Part shown: positions 50,506 to 61,406 of the stretch, one piece after another
Numbering within the stretch: position 1 is the stretch's first letter
Layout: every line of letters starts with the position of its first letter
NCBI GenBank assembly: GCA_019115765.1
Contig: DXCZ01000002.1
Span: 20,375 to 84,374 of the forward strand
Source of the DNA: Candidatus Mediterraneibacter stercoripullorum
GTDB taxonomy: Bacteria > Bacillota > Clostridia > Lachnospirales > Lachnospiraceae
Reading direction: 5' to 3'
DNA: 64,000 nt
Notes under the pieces: generated by a model
Database searches by the model: none
What the model saw: the letters and a program-made list of their open reading frames with translations, nothing else
What the model was told of the DNA's origin: nothing
Position numbers and translations under genes: made by a program

Positions 50506-51363
50506 TCACCGGACAGACAGAGCGATCAGCATCTCCCGGATAATCTTACATGCTACCGCTGTCGATGCCCCTGTGGGGTCACAGGGTGGACATAGCTCAT
50601 TGACATCACATCCGATGAGATTGCCCCGCTGGCATACACGAATAACCGCATCCATCAACGTAAGAAAATCCACACCGCCGGGTTCAGGAGTACCGGTCCC
50701 CGGAAATACCGAAGGATCCAGAACATCCAGATCCACGGTGAAATACACCGGTGCATTCCCGATTTCCTCCAGCGTCTTCTCCAGGCCGTCCAGTCTGAAA
50801 GGATGCAGGTCTGTGTGTCCACTTCTCGCCCACTGGAATTCCTCACGTTCACCAGAACGGATCCCGAACTGGTGGATCCTGCCATCCCCCAGGATCTCCC
50901 AGCACCGCCGGATCACACAGGCATGTGAAAGCTCAACCCCCAGATAATCCTGCCTCAGATCTGTATGCGCATCAAAATGTATGATATGCATATCCGGATA
51001 TTTCTCTGCTGCTGCTCTTACGCTTCCCAGGGTCACCAGATGTTCCCCTCCGATCATAAACGGCAGCTTGCCGTCCTTCAGGATCTGGCCTGCGCATTCT
51101 TCAATCTGTCCCAATACAGCTTCCGAACTTCCGATGGCAAGTTCCAGATCCCCGCAGTCGTATACAACATCTTCCGGCAGCTCTCTATCCTGATACGGGC
51201 TGTATATCTCAAGACCATAGGAATCATTTCTTACCGACTGTCCGGCAAATCGGGTCCCCGGCCTGAAAGACGTAGTCGAGTCAAACGGCGCACCGAACAG
51301 AACAATTCCGGAGTCTTCATACTTTCCGTCACATCCAATAAAATTCACTATATTTTTATACAT
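50506..51363 (-). CDS. speB: Agmatinase-like ureohydrolase
   Basis: GGEHLVTLG, IIHFDAHTDLRQDYLG, TVDLDVLDPSVFPGTGTPEPGG. Confidence 0.88.
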   Translation of the reverse strand: MYKNIVNFIGCDGKYEDSGIVLFGAPFDSTTSFRPGTRFAGQSVRNDSYGLEIYSPYQDRELPEDVVYDCGDLELAIGSSEAVLGQIEECAGQILKDGKLPFMIGGEHLVTLGSVRAAAEKYPDMHIIHFDAHTDLRQDYLGVELSHACVIRRCWEILGDGRIHQFGIRSGEREEFQWARSGHTDLHPFRLDGLEKTLEEIGNAPVYFTVDLDVLDPSVFPGTGTPEPGGVDFLTLMDAVIRVCQRGNLIGCDVNELCPPCDPTGASTAVACKIIREMLIALSVR

Positions 51364-51416
51364 ACTATGCTCCTCTGTCTGATTCCCGCCTGTCCTTCCA
51401 GCAAAAAGGCACAGGA

Positions 51417-52277
51417 TCACTCAATATTCTCCACATCTCTCAGCAGCGCCTCTACATAAACCGGAAGCGCGAACACCCCCGCGTGCAGCCTTGGCTCGTA
51501 ATATTTCGTATGAATCCCCCTGAGCTTCCACGCTACCTTATCTAGATCGTTCAACGGATGATATTTCTTTGATGCAAATCCAAAGAGCCAGTGTCCCGAA
51601 GGATATGAAGGAATATGCGCCTGATAGACTCTGCATATCGGGAATGTCTCCAGGATGCGTTTATGCATCCGCTGACACTGAAACGCTTCTTCTGTATAGA
51701 ATGGGCTTTCATTCTGATTGATCATGATCCCGTCCTCATGAAGAGCATTATAACAATTGCCGTAGAACTCCTTGGTAAAGAGTCCCTCGCCGGCCCCGAA
51801 TGGATTCGGGGAATCGATAATGATCAGATCATATGCATCTCCTTTGGAACGGATAAATCGCAGACCATCCTCGTGATAAATATTCACCCTGCTGTCTGTC
51901 AGACTGTTCGCGATCTCCGGGATATATTTCCTGCACACCTCAACCAGCAGTGGATCCGGCTCCACCACATCTATCTGCTCAATCGTATCGTACTTGATCA
52001 GTTCACGTACAACGCCGCCGTCTCCTCCTCCCATCACAAGCACTTCCTTCACATCCGGATGGACTGCCATGGGCACATGAGTGATCATCTCATGGTAAAT
52101 AAATTCATCTCGTTCTGTCAGCATCAGATCTCCGTCAACCACAAGTATCTTTCCGAAATCCCGGGACTCCAGCACATCGATCCTCTGTACCTCGCTCTGA
52201 GAGCTGAACAGCTGTTCTTCGATACGGATGGACAGTTTCACACCATCTGTGTGGATATCCGAAAACCACATCTCCAT
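51417..52277 (-). CDS. speE: Spermidine synthase-like aminopropyltransferase
   Basis: SIRIEEQLFSSQSEVQRIDVLESRDFGKILVVDGDLMLTERDEFIYHEMITHVPMAVHPDVKEVLVMGGGDGGVVRELIKYD. Confidence 0.92.
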   Translation of the reverse strand: MEMWFSDIHTDGVKLSIRIEEQLFSSQSEVQRIDVLESRDFGKILVVDGDLMLTERDEFIYHEMITHVPMAVHPDVKEVLVMGGGDGGVVRELIKYDTIEQIDVVEPDPLLVEVCRKYIPEIANSLTDSRVNIYHEDGLRFIRSKGDAYDLIIIDSPNPFGAGEGLFTKEFYGNCYNALHEDGIMINQNESPFYTEEAFQCQRMHKRILETFPICRVYQAHIPSYPSGHWLFGFASKKYHPLNDLDKVAWKLRGIHTKYYEPRLHAGVFALPVYVEALLRDVENIE

Positions 52278-52370
52278 AATCTTTCACCTCACAATTCTTC
52301 TGCCGGTTCTTCCGGCATCCCTCTGCTCTATATGATTACTTCTTCTATAATCCTCACTGTACCGGTACAT

Positions 52371-53819
52371 TTATATCAGTACATTCAGCCGTTCGATCCT
52401 CTCATCCTCCGGACCGGTCATAGAGCAGCCTTTCTCCTTTGCATAGACAATATAATTGATGATCTCATCTGTAATTTCCTCGCCCGGAGCCAGAACCGGG
52501 ATTCCCGGCGGATAGCACATGACAAACTCACTGCACACCCTTCCAGCTGTCTCCTCAAGAGGCAGAGACTCCTTCTCCGCATAGAAGGAATCCTGCGGTG
52601 TCATTACTACCTTTGGAGAGATGTACTCCTGGGACAGCATACCTGTCTTATCCTTTTTATATCTCCGCTTCAGATCGGCAAGCGCTGTCACCAGACGCTC
52701 CACCTCGCGGATCCGGTCACCTATGGACAGATAGGCAAGGATATTTCCCAGATCTCCGAATTCGATCTGAATGTCATATTCATCCCGCAGAATATCGTAA
52801 ACCTCGATTCCGGCAAGGCCGATATCAAGGGTATGGATAGAGAGCTTGGTCGGGTCAAAGTCATAGATACTGTCGCCATTGACCATCTCACGTCCGAACG
52901 CATAATAATCCCCGATCTTGTTGATCTCCTCACGCGCATACTCCGCCAGCGCCGTCACCGCGCGGAAAGACTCCTCGCCTCGCAGAGCAAGATTTCTCCT
53001 GGATATATCCAGACTTGAGAGCAGCAGATATGACCCGCTTGTTGTCTGGGTCAGATTGATAATCTGCCGTATATGGCCGGGATTCACACCCTTTCCCGTG
53101 AGCAGGAAGGAACTCTGAGTCAGGCTTCCGCCGGACTTGTGCATACTCACCGATGCAATATCCGCTCCCGCTTCCATAGCAGACACAGGAAGATCTTTTC
53201 CGAAATAAAAATGTGTCCCATGGGCCTCGTCCGCCAGCACCAGCATACCCTTCTCATGTGCGGCCTTCACGATTGCTTTCAGATCAGAGCATATTCCATA
53301 ATATGTAGGATTATTGACCAGAACCGCCACAGCATCCGGATTCTGTTCGATGGCATGTATCACGTCGTCGCGTTTCATTCCCAGGGCAATTCCCAGCTTC
53401 TGATCCACATCCGGATTAACATAGATCGGCTTAGCCCCACAGAGCACCAGTGCATTGATCGCACTACGGTGAACATTTCTCGGCATTATGATCTTATCAC
53501 CCTTTTTGCAGCAGGACAGGATCATGGACTGAACTGCCGAAGTAGTCCCCCCTACCATTAGAAAGGCGTGGTCTGCTCCAAATGCATCCGCCGCCAGCTC
53601 TTCCGCTTCCTTGATCACGGACACCGGATGGCAGAGATTGTCAAGAGGCTTCATGGAATTCACGTCTATACTGACGCATCTTTCCCCAAGAAGCTGTACA
53701 AGCTCCGGATTCCCCCGTCCGTGCTTGTGCCCGGGCACATCAAAAGGTACGACCCGGTTCCTTCTGAATTTCTCCAGCGCCTCATAGATTGGCGCTCTCA
53801 TCTGTGATGATTTCTCCAT
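52371..53819 (-). CDS. speA: Orn/Lys/Arg decarboxylase (arginine decarboxylase-like)
   Basis: FDVPGHKHGRGNPEL, DHAFLMVGGTTSAVQSM, VLADEAHGTHFYFG, SVSMHKSGGSLTQSSFLL. Confidence 0.88.
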   Translation of the reverse strand: MEKSSQMRAPIYEALEKFRRNRVVPFDVPGHKHGRGNPELVQLLGERCVSIDVNSMKPLDNLCHPVSVIKEAEELAADAFGADHAFLMVGGTTSAVQSMILSCCKKGDKIIMPRNVHRSAINALVLCGAKPIYVNPDVDQKLGIALGMKRDDVIHAIEQNPDAVAVLVNNPTYYGICSDLKAIVKAAHEKGMLVLADEAHGTHFYFGKDLPVSAMEAGADIASVSMHKSGGSLTQSSFLLTGKGVNPGHIRQIINLTQTTSGSYLLLSSLDISRRNLALRGEESFRAVTALAEYAREEINKIGDYYAFGREMVNGDSIYDFDPTKLSIHTLDIGLAGIEVYDILRDEYDIQIEFGDLGNILAYLSIGDRIREVERLVTALADLKRRYKKDKTGMLSQEYISPKVVMTPQDSFYAEKESLPLEETAGRVCSEFVMCYPPGIPVLAPGEEITDEIINYIVYAKEKGCSMTGPEDERIERLNVLI

Positions 53820-53913
53820 ATGCTACCTCCGAATAAATTCCTGCCCGGATCTGTGTTTACTTCTCATAATGTGCAGAAAGCCTTCCAGATGAGTGCTTTC
53901 CCGCAAAATAAAA

Positions 53914-53947
53914 ACACAGGTCCGGGAGCATGGCGCCCAGCCTGTGT
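53914..53947 (-). terminator. Terminator-like hairpin in the 5' region of speA
   Basis: Minus strand ACACAGG...CCTGTGTTTTTATTTT. Confidence 0.55.
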
Positions 53948-54330
53948 CTGTGTCATAGGATATCTTAATATCATCGAAAAACATTCTTTCGGTATTTCTC
54001 AGATAAAACAGATATTTTGGTATAGAGTCTATATAGCAAATATTTTTACTTTTACTACTCTTATTGACCGTTTCACAAGTTGTGTATGCGTTCATGCACA
54101 CCGGTTATAAAGTAACCAACTTATAAAATTTGAGCTCCTAACTCAATCAATAATGCAGCTGACAGCCGCGTAAAATATTTGCATGGAGAACTTCCAAATA
54201 TCTGCTTTCCATACATTGGCTATCGTAACACATAATGTCTGGAAATTCAAGAAAATTATTCTGAACGCAGGGCAAATCCTCCTGCATTCCTCCCACCTGA
54301 TAAATTGCTCGTGCCTTCAGAGAGTCATCT

Positions 54331-54909
54331 TTACTGTCGGTCAGAACTTTCTGTTCCATACACTTCTACCCGAGTTTGCCACTTACATGTCGTCATTTCC
54401 GCATCATCCTGCATATTAATCCCCCAGGACTCATACGGCCATTTTCCGTGGGAGTCATTCGCAAGCACACCGTCAATCGCGTTTCGGGCAGCAAAAACTG
54501 CTTCTCCCCGTGTTTCAACATTTGCCGATGCGTGGGGCCAGCATCCTGTATCGCCATGCTGGTCCATCGGATTCACAGCCAGATTTCTATATCCGGCTAT
54601 CTTGTACTCATCCGACGGACGTATGGTGAGATAATGTCTCTCTCCTGTGAAAGACTTCGGATTATAACTATACTTTTTCTCCTCAAAAGGAACTTCGAAG
54701 ACAATCTCATTCCTGGTAAGATATACGAAAGACTCATCTATCGTGTCATCCACACGGATCATATAAAACGCATCCGTATTCCCCACGCTGAAGATGATCT
54801 TATCTCCTTCTTCGTACTCTCCCTTCCAGGCAAGAACCACCTGCCCTGCTGCACATCCTTCCGCCTTGATTGCTCCATCACGATCAACGATTTGAATCCT
54901 GTTCTCCAT
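54331..54909 (-). pseudogene. Carbohydrate-binding-like hypothetical protein, probably C-terminally truncated
   Basis: ENRIQIVDRDGAIKAEG..NVETRGEAVFAARNAIDGVLANDSHGKWPYESWGINMQDDAEMT then unrelated short tail. Confidence 0.45.
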
Positions 54910-55181
54910 CTTCTCTCCTCCAAAGAATCTTTTCTATAATTCTTCCGTAAATCAATTTCAGTCCGCACTTGAGTCCTGTCGCGAAATTACCGTGTCCGGT
55001 TACAACAATACCTGCCAGTCAATATCCTCCTACTTCAATAATCAAACTGGCAGTATCATAGAACAGGATCGTCATTCCCGTCAATCTGATCAAAGAAAGA
55101 GGATATTTTTTTCAATATTAATAATAGAATCTGCAATATTCAGACCGGTTGACCGCAGCAGCCCTCCGTCACACTCCGGAC

Positions 55182-56471
55182 CTACAATCCGCTGCTGAAC
55201 TCCTGTATCTTATTTATGACTCTGTCCTTTTCGCCTCCCTCCAGCGGAGTCGGCTGATAATCGTTGCGGCTGGATACAGACGAAAGAGAACATGGGATAA
55301 TATTTGTCACGTCATCAGCAACCAGCTCTCCGCTCTGTATTGTAAACGTCTGCTGGAAGATCATAGTATCTTTATCAGATGGATTGCTGTTGCCGCCAAA
55401 GCAGAAATTCCCCAGACTGTATACGATATTTTTACCGTTATATTTCTCTATACCCTGAAGCACATGAGGATGATGCCCCAGTACAAGATCTGCTCCATGA
55501 TCAACAGCCGAATGTGCAAGACTTTTCTGAATATCGTCCGGATAATTTTCCTTCTCTGTTCCCCAGTGGAAACTGACGATGATTATCTGAGCCCCCTGTT
55601 CTTCCAGGGCATCTATATTTTCAATCATCAGATCCTCACAGCCCATTCCTTCTGCAAGTTCATAGATTCCCGTCAGACCGACCTTAACTCCCTTGATGTC
55701 CATCAGAGCCGTCCTGTCGTAGCCGAAGGTAGTGATTCCCGCGTCTTCCATATACTGTATTGTATCTGTATAACTATCCGCTCCATAATCTCTACTGTGG
55801 TTATTCGCAAGATTTGCTGCTTCCACACTGCCCTCTGTCAGGACTGCCGTATAGCCCGGTTCGCCTTTAAATGCAAATGTCTTATCCTGCCGTTCAGAAG
55901 ATTCTGTCAATGTACCTTCCATATTCACAATTGTCAGATCATCTGCACCGAAAATTGATTTCACGCTCTGCAGGAAATAGGCGGCACCGTGCTCATTATA
56001 GTATGCGTTGAAACTCCTGCTCTGATCAAAGTTCACATCTGTCCCCAGCGTGCAGTCGCCCACCGCACTCACAGTAATCTGCACAGGCGCTGTATCCTGC
56101 TCCTGACCAGCCGCTCCACTCTGAGAGCTGTCATCTTTGCCCTGTCCGCTCTGATCCGGGCTCTGAACATCTGCCTGCTGAGGCTCCGTCCCATCAGTCT
56201 CCACTTCCTTCTGAGACACCTGTGCCTTCTCATCAGCATTGTTCCCGCTCTGTGCCGCCCGACCGCCGGAAAAACTCTCTGCCGCTGACAGCATTCCAAC
56301 GCCCGCCAGGCACCCCACGACCAGTACAGCCGAGAGGATCAGCGCCGCCTTCTCTCTCTTTCGCTGCTTTCTGATGCGCTCCCTTTTCTCGCGGATCCTT
56401 TCCTGGCGGCTGTTTTCCATCAGCCTCCCCCGTTCCTTTCGCACCTGTTTTTTCTCTGGTATATCCTCCAT
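55182..56471 (-). CDS. CapA family protein (poly-gamma-glutamate synthesis-type)
   Basis: VSAVGDCTLGTDVNFD, NMEGTLTES, ANNHSRDYGADSYTDT, VVSFHWGTEKENYPDD, LVLGHHPHVLQGIEKYNGKNIVYSLGNFCFGG. Confidence 0.92.
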   Translation of the reverse strand: MEDIPEKKQVRKERGRLMENSRQERIREKRERIRKQRKREKAALILSAVLVVGCLAGVGMLSAAESFSGGRAAQSGNNADEKAQVSQKEVETDGTEPQQADVQSPDQSGQGKDDSSQSGAAGQEQDTAPVQITVSAVGDCTLGTDVNFDQSRSFNAYYNEHGAAYFLQSVKSIFGADDLTIVNMEGTLTESSERQDKTFAFKGEPGYTAVLTEGSVEAANLANNHSRDYGADSYTDTIQYMEDAGITTFGYDRTALMDIKGVKVGLTGIYELAEGMGCEDLMIENIDALEEQGAQIIIVSFHWGTEKENYPDDIQKSLAHSAVDHGADLVLGHHPHVLQGIEKYNGKNIVYSLGNFCFGGNSNPSDKDTMIFQQTFTIQSGELVADDVTNIIPCSLSSVSSRNDYQPTPLEGGEKDRVINKIQEFSSGL

Positions 56472-56512
56472 CTTTCTCTCTCATTCCCTTTCTCTTCATC
56501 CTGGATTCATCA

Positions 56513-57406
56513 TCAGTTTTCACGTGTATCCAACGAACCATATGTTATTTCCAATTCTCTGTACTCCTTAGGCGACATTCCGTATTCTTTTTTAAATGCA
56601 CGGAAAAAGCTGGAATAGTCTGTAAAGCCAAACATTTCGTAAACTTCGCTGATCTTCTCTCCTGAAAGGATTGCCTCTCGGCAGGCGGCTATCCTCTTCT
56701 TAACAATATACTGATGCACGGACATTCCGATATTATCCTTAAATACATGCGCAATGTAAAACTTGCTGACATAAAATTCTCCCGCCAGTTTATCAAGAGA
56801 CAGGTCATCACTCAGATGTCCTTCTATGTAATCCGTCAGTTCCTGGTAAAGATTCTGGCTTTCTTTCCGTGTCTTCGGATGTCTCTGCTCATACACAATA
56901 CGGTTTATATGCAGGATAAGGTCACTGACACATATAGCGACTTCCGCTTCCTTGCCGAATCTGTTGCCATGTGTCTCTTCAATCAATCGGAACACCTTCG
57001 ACTGGATCGTATTAAATATAATACGATCCATATGAAAAATATAATCTCTGTTGATCTGGACATGCTGCATCACATATCCGTACGACTGCGATATCTGCAG
57101 CAGCTGATCGCAATATTCCCGGCTGATCCAGAATACAAACCGCCGGTATGGCGTCTCACGATCCTTTATGACTGCATGATGGGATATTCCGGGCGGAACA
57201 AGAACAACATCCCCGTATTTGAGGGGGTAAAGATGCCCATCTATTTCCATCAGCACATCGCCTTCCAAGAAAAAGTAGAACTCATAATAAGTATGTACAT
57301 GACTGTCTACTTTGGACAGATAATGATCCTTGTAATAGTATATTTCAAAATCTTTCGAAAGCATATACTGTCTTGTACTGAATTTTGTCTGAAGATTCCT
57401 TCTCAT
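56513..57406 (-). CDS. AraC family transcriptional regulator
   Basis: Cupin HVHTYYEFYFFLEGDVLMEIDG; HTH ISEVYEMFGFTDYSSFFRAFKKEYGMSPKEYRE. Confidence 0.93.
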   Translation of the reverse strand: MRRNLQTKFSTRQYMLSKDFEIYYYKDHYLSKVDSHVHTYYEFYFFLEGDVLMEIDGHLYPLKYGDVVLVPPGISHHAVIKDRETPYRRFVFWISREYCDQLLQISQSYGYVMQHVQINRDYIFHMDRIIFNTIQSKVFRLIEETHGNRFGKEAEVAICVSDLILHINRIVYEQRHPKTRKESQNLYQELTDYIEGHLSDDLSLDKLAGEFYVSKFYIAHVFKDNIGMSVHQYIVKKRIAACREAILSGEKISEVYEMFGFTDYSSFFRAFKKEYGMSPKEYRELEITYGSLDTREN

Positions 57407-57436
57407 TCCGCCTTTCTCCTTCAGTTTCCGCCCTCT

Positions 57437-60049
57437 CTATCTGACCCGTTCAAAGCATATATTTACCCGGAAAAGGTCCCCATCCAGGTACAGTTCGAAC
57501 TGTCCCCCCTGCATCTCAGTCAGGCTCTTTGCGATGGACAGCCCCAATCCGCTTCCTTCTGTACTTCTTGAAATATCTCCGCGTATAAAACGTTCTGTCA
57601 GCTCATCCGCAGAAATATTCAGCTGCTGTTCTGATACATTTTTCAGAGAGAAGTTGACATAATTTCCGCTTACTGTCAGGTCCGCATACACCCTTGTACC
57701 AGGCATCGCATATTTCGCCGCATTTCCAAAAATATTTTCAAGTACACGCCACATCCTGCGCCCGTCTACATGGACCACGGCAGGCTCCTCCGGAAGATTT
57801 ACCACCATCGTAAGATCACGCGCCTCAAACTTCTCAGCAAACTCTCCCTCAGTCTGCTGCACCAGTTCCGTAAGGTTCATGTCCATACATTCCAGCGTAA
57901 TATTTCCGCTGCTTACTTTGGAAGCTTCAACCACATCCTCTGTAAGGGTCTTCAGCCTCTGTGCCTTTGACTCCAGGATATCCAGATATCCCTGTATCTT
58001 CGGATCGTCGATTCCGGATCTCTTCAAAATATCTACATAATTGATGATAGAAGTCAGCGGCGTCTTAATATCATGAGAGACATTGGTAATAAGATCTGTT
58101 TTTAATCTCTCATTCTTCATACCCTCTTCAACCGCCCTGTTAAGCCCTTCGCCAATATCGTTCACTTTCTCGGCAAGGTTTCGGTTCGATCCGCGCAGTC
58201 CTTTCAGAGGAATCTGATAGGACATATTGCCAGAGGCAATCTCTTCGATCCCTTTCTTCAGCCGGTTTTTCGCTATAGCGCTGCTTATTACGACATAGAT
58301 CACGACAATGTCCATAACAAGCATCAGAAAAACGACAAACAAATTTGCAGAAATTACTGCCAGCCATTCTATGATCATGAAACACCCTGTCAACAATACT
58401 GCTTTCGATGTAACTGACCGCTCGCTGATAATTTCTCCGCAAAACATAATCACCATCCGCAGAACACTGTTCTGCCAGAGTGTTTTCGCCTTGATCCTTT
58501 TAACCAGGCTGAGATATCCGGCAAAAAAACATCCGAAGGCAAAAACCATCCATGCAAAAACCGCCAACAGCTCCAGCATGCTGAATGCTCTTGTAAAGGC
58601 AGTGATCATATAAGGCAAACGGGCATATTCGACTGTGCCGCCATAGTATGACATGCTTTCGGCATATACATCATTGCTCCAGCCATCAAAGTTAAACGTG
58701 CCCATAGATGTAAATCCAATCGTTCCGACACAGAAAATCACAATAATCACTGCTGCTGCGATCTCTGTTTTCCAGCGATCAAAAGAACCCAGATACAGTT
58801 CGCTGTCCCCAGCCTTCCTGCCAGCTGCCACCGTAAGGTACACAGTTGCGATCAGGAAAAGGATTCCGACAGCGCCCGCAAGGATCAGTGAATTTCTGAG
58901 AATTGGCACATTTTCTTTGTAAATTGCCTGTCCTTCATAGAACTGATCCTGGATAGGATAGCTGGTATCCACTGCAATTGCCAGAATTCTGTTAAACGTT
59001 CGCTCATTAACATAGGATCGGATCAGATCCCACTCGCTCGAAGCTGAGATATTCATATTAGTATCAAAGTCCTTCAGCTGCGGGTACACGATCATATATT
59101 TTACAGAATCATGCTGAGTCATTTCCTTGATATTCTGCCAGACGTCATCATATTTCTCATAGCTGCTCTTATTTGTAACAACCCGCTTTGTATCCTGATT
59201 TACATACAAGTAAGTCAGATTCGTGTTGCCCTCCTCCAGATAATCCCACCCATCCTGATAGGTATTCATATCGTTATACAGACCGCTCAACACAGATGCA
59301 ATATCGTCATATATAATAGACAGTTTTCCGTTCAGCTGCGGATTTTCATTTATTGCCTGAAGAAGATTCTCTGCGCCGTCCGGTGCATACTTCTCTCTCA
59401 GAGAAGAACCGAAATTCCAACAGTCTGTATACTCCACCTTTCCCTCTGTATCTGTTATCCAGAAATCATAAGAGCCGGATGAGGTCATATTTCCTTTTTC
59501 CAGTTCGTCCAAATAATCTGTCTGCCGCTGTTCAGAATCCTCGTCAAACTGCATGCTGAGTTCTCCATTTTCAAACAGGAGCAGAAAATCATTCAGATAA
59601 TAATAGTAATATGTGCCATCCGGCTTCTCACAGACTACAACCCCATTGTCATCATATATATCACCCTCATTTGTCTGGAAGTCCTCACTCCAGTTCTCAA
59701 GTTCCTCCAGCGTATATGCGACGCCAGACGTATTCGAACCGGTAATCGTCCCATTTCCGGAATATTCCATAATGTCCACAAGCTTATTCGGATTATAGGC
59801 GCCATCCGTCTCAAACAAATTTTCCAGACGGATCCGGTTCATGATCTCTGCCACCAGATTTTCGACAACACCGTTAAAATCCTGTGATTCTTCATACGTC
59901 TGCTTTGTCATCTTCCAGATTTCAGACGGATTTGCCGTACCGGCAAGCGACATTGAAGACGCAAGTCCTGTCACACACGCAGCACCGCTTAGAATAGCCA
60001 GAATAACCAGTATTACCTTGGCCACAGTTTTCCTGTACCACTGTTTCAT
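57437..60049 (-). CDS. Large sensor histidine kinase (870 aa)
   Basis: Long extracytoplasmic domain, multiple TM, DLITNVSHDIKTPLTSIINYVDILK, GSGLGLSIAKSLTEMQGG. Confidence 0.93.
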   Translation of the reverse strand: MKQWYRKTVAKVILVILAILSGAACVTGLASSMSLAGTANPSEIWKMTKQTYEESQDFNGVVENLVAEIMNRIRLENLFETDGAYNPNKLVDIMEYSGNGTITGSNTSGVAYTLEELENWSEDFQTNEGDIYDDNGVVVCEKPDGTYYYYYLNDFLLLFENGELSMQFDEDSEQRQTDYLDELEKGNMTSSGSYDFWITDTEGKVEYTDCWNFGSSLREKYAPDGAENLLQAINENPQLNGKLSIIYDDIASVLSGLYNDMNTYQDGWDYLEEGNTNLTYLYVNQDTKRVVTNKSSYEKYDDVWQNIKEMTQHDSVKYMIVYPQLKDFDTNMNISASSEWDLIRSYVNERTFNRILAIAVDTSYPIQDQFYEGQAIYKENVPILRNSLILAGAVGILFLIATVYLTVAAGRKAGDSELYLGSFDRWKTEIAAAVIIVIFCVGTIGFTSMGTFNFDGWSNDVYAESMSYYGGTVEYARLPYMITAFTRAFSMLELLAVFAWMVFAFGCFFAGYLSLVKRIKAKTLWQNSVLRMVIMFCGEIISERSVTSKAVLLTGCFMIIEWLAVISANLFVVFLMLVMDIVVIYVVISSAIAKNRLKKGIEEIASGNMSYQIPLKGLRGSNRNLAEKVNDIGEGLNRAVEEGMKNERLKTDLITNVSHDIKTPLTSIINYVDILKRSGIDDPKIQGYLDILESKAQRLKTLTEDVVEASKVSSGNITLECMDMNLTELVQQTEGEFAEKFEARDLTMVVNLPEEPAVVHVDGRRMWRVLENIFGNAAKYAMPGTRVYADLTVSGNYVNFSLKNVSEQQLNISADELTERFIRGDISRSTEGSGLGLSIAKSLTEMQGGQFELYLDGDLFRVNICFERVR

Positions 60050-60094
60050 AATAATCCCTTTCTCTTCCGATACTTTCGCCGCGGTCTCGAAGTG

Positions 60095-60790
60095 CTACAG
60101 TTTCTCAATCTTATATCCCACTCCCCAGACTACCTTCAGATACCGCGGATCTTTCGGATTGATCTCAATTTTTTCCCGGATATGACGGATATGTACAGCA
60201 ACCGTATTATCCGCTCCGATTGCCTCCTCATTCCAGATTGATTCATAAATCTGATTTATAGAAAATACTCTCCCCTGATTTTTCATGAGAAGAAGAAGGA
60301 TATTATATTCAATCGGAGTAAGCTTCACCGGCTCACCATCCACAGTCACTTCCTTCAAATCATCATTGATCTTCAGGCCTCCGACTTCATATACCTTATC
60401 CTGATGCCCACCGGCAGAACCGCCAAGCTGGTTGTATCTGCGCAGCTGGGACTTCACCCGCGCCACCAGTTCCAGAGGATTAAACGGCTTTGTCACATAA
60501 TCGTCCGCCCCCACATTCAGTCCCAGGATCTTGTCTGCATCCTCAGACTTTGCGGACAGGATAATAATCGGAATACTGTTATTCTCCCGGATCTTCAGCG
60601 TGGCACGTATCCCGTCCAGCCGGGGCATCATCACATCAAGAATCAGGAGATTGACATCCTCTTTTTCAATGATCTTCAGCGCCTCCATACCGTCATAGGC
60701 TTTCAGCACATTGTATCCTTCCTGGACCAGATATATCTCTATTGCTTCTACAATTTCCTTATCATCATCACATACTAATATATTGTACAT
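60095..60790 (-). CDS. OmpR-family response regulator
   Basis: NILVCDDDKEIVEAIEIYL, LLILDVMMPRLDGI, KPFNPLELVARV, winged helix. Confidence 0.95.
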   Translation of the reverse strand: MYNILVCDDDKEIVEAIEIYLVQEGYNVLKAYDGMEALKIIEKEDVNLLILDVMMPRLDGIRATLKIRENNSIPIIILSAKSEDADKILGLNVGADDYVTKPFNPLELVARVKSQLRRYNQLGGSAGGHQDKVYEVGGLKINDDLKEVTVDGEPVKLTPIEYNILLLLMKNQGRVFSINQIYESIWNEEAIGADNTVAVHIRHIREKIEINPKDPRYLKVVWGVGYKIEKL

Positions 60791-60932
60791 CTCTTATCAC
60801 CTCACTCTCAGTATACATGATATATATAAATTTTTAAAAGGAGAAAGAGAAAATCTTATGATTTTATTAATCTCAGCCGAAACCATACTGTACGCTGCGG
60901 CTTCCGGGACATATCTTTTCTCTTCAACAGTC

Positions 60933-61406
60933 TCAGGACGTCTTCCGTGTCCTCAGACATGCCCTTACTCCCGCAAGGAACAACAGCCCCGCCAGCGCCC
61001 CGGCGCTGTCCAGGAGGACATCCGAGATCTGGCCGCTGCGCCCGGCAACAAAGAGTTGATGGATCTCGTCCGTGGCGGCATACGCTGCCGTAACGGCCAG
61101 CGGGAACACGATCCCTGCCCCTAGCGTCGTCTCCTTCCTGATCAACACGCCGGCGGCCAGCAGTGCAAGTAACGCATATTCGGCAGCATGAGCAGTCTTC
61201 CTTACAGGATGGTCAATCCTTTGCGCGAATTCCAGCTGCTCCTGCTCACTCCATTGTTCAAACCCTGGCACGAACATCTCCCCTACCAGCATACCGGCAT
61301 GTGTACTGTCCTCAGCAGACAGTTCACCGGATCTGGAAGAAAACAGGAAGATCATAACCATCCAGAGCACCATAAGTACCAGAAATATTTTTCTATGTAG
61401 CTCCAT
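60933..61406 (-). CDS. VanZ-like family protein
   Basis: VLWMVMIFLFSSRSGELSAEDS, RKTAHAAEYALLALL, AATDEIHQLFVAGRSGQISDVLLDSAGALAG. Confidence 0.9.
   Translation of the reverse strand: MELHRKIFLVLMVLWMVMIFLFSSRSGELSAEDSTHAGMLVGEMFVPGFEQWSEQEQLEFAQRIDHPVRKTAHAAEYALLALLAAGVLIRKETTLGAGIVFPLAVTAAYAATDEIHQLFVAGRSGQISDVLLDSAGALAGLLFLAGVRACLRTRKTS

Noticed and set aside
51615-53018. 467-aa plus-strand ORF
   Set aside because: Antisense to speE/speA; no domain signal.
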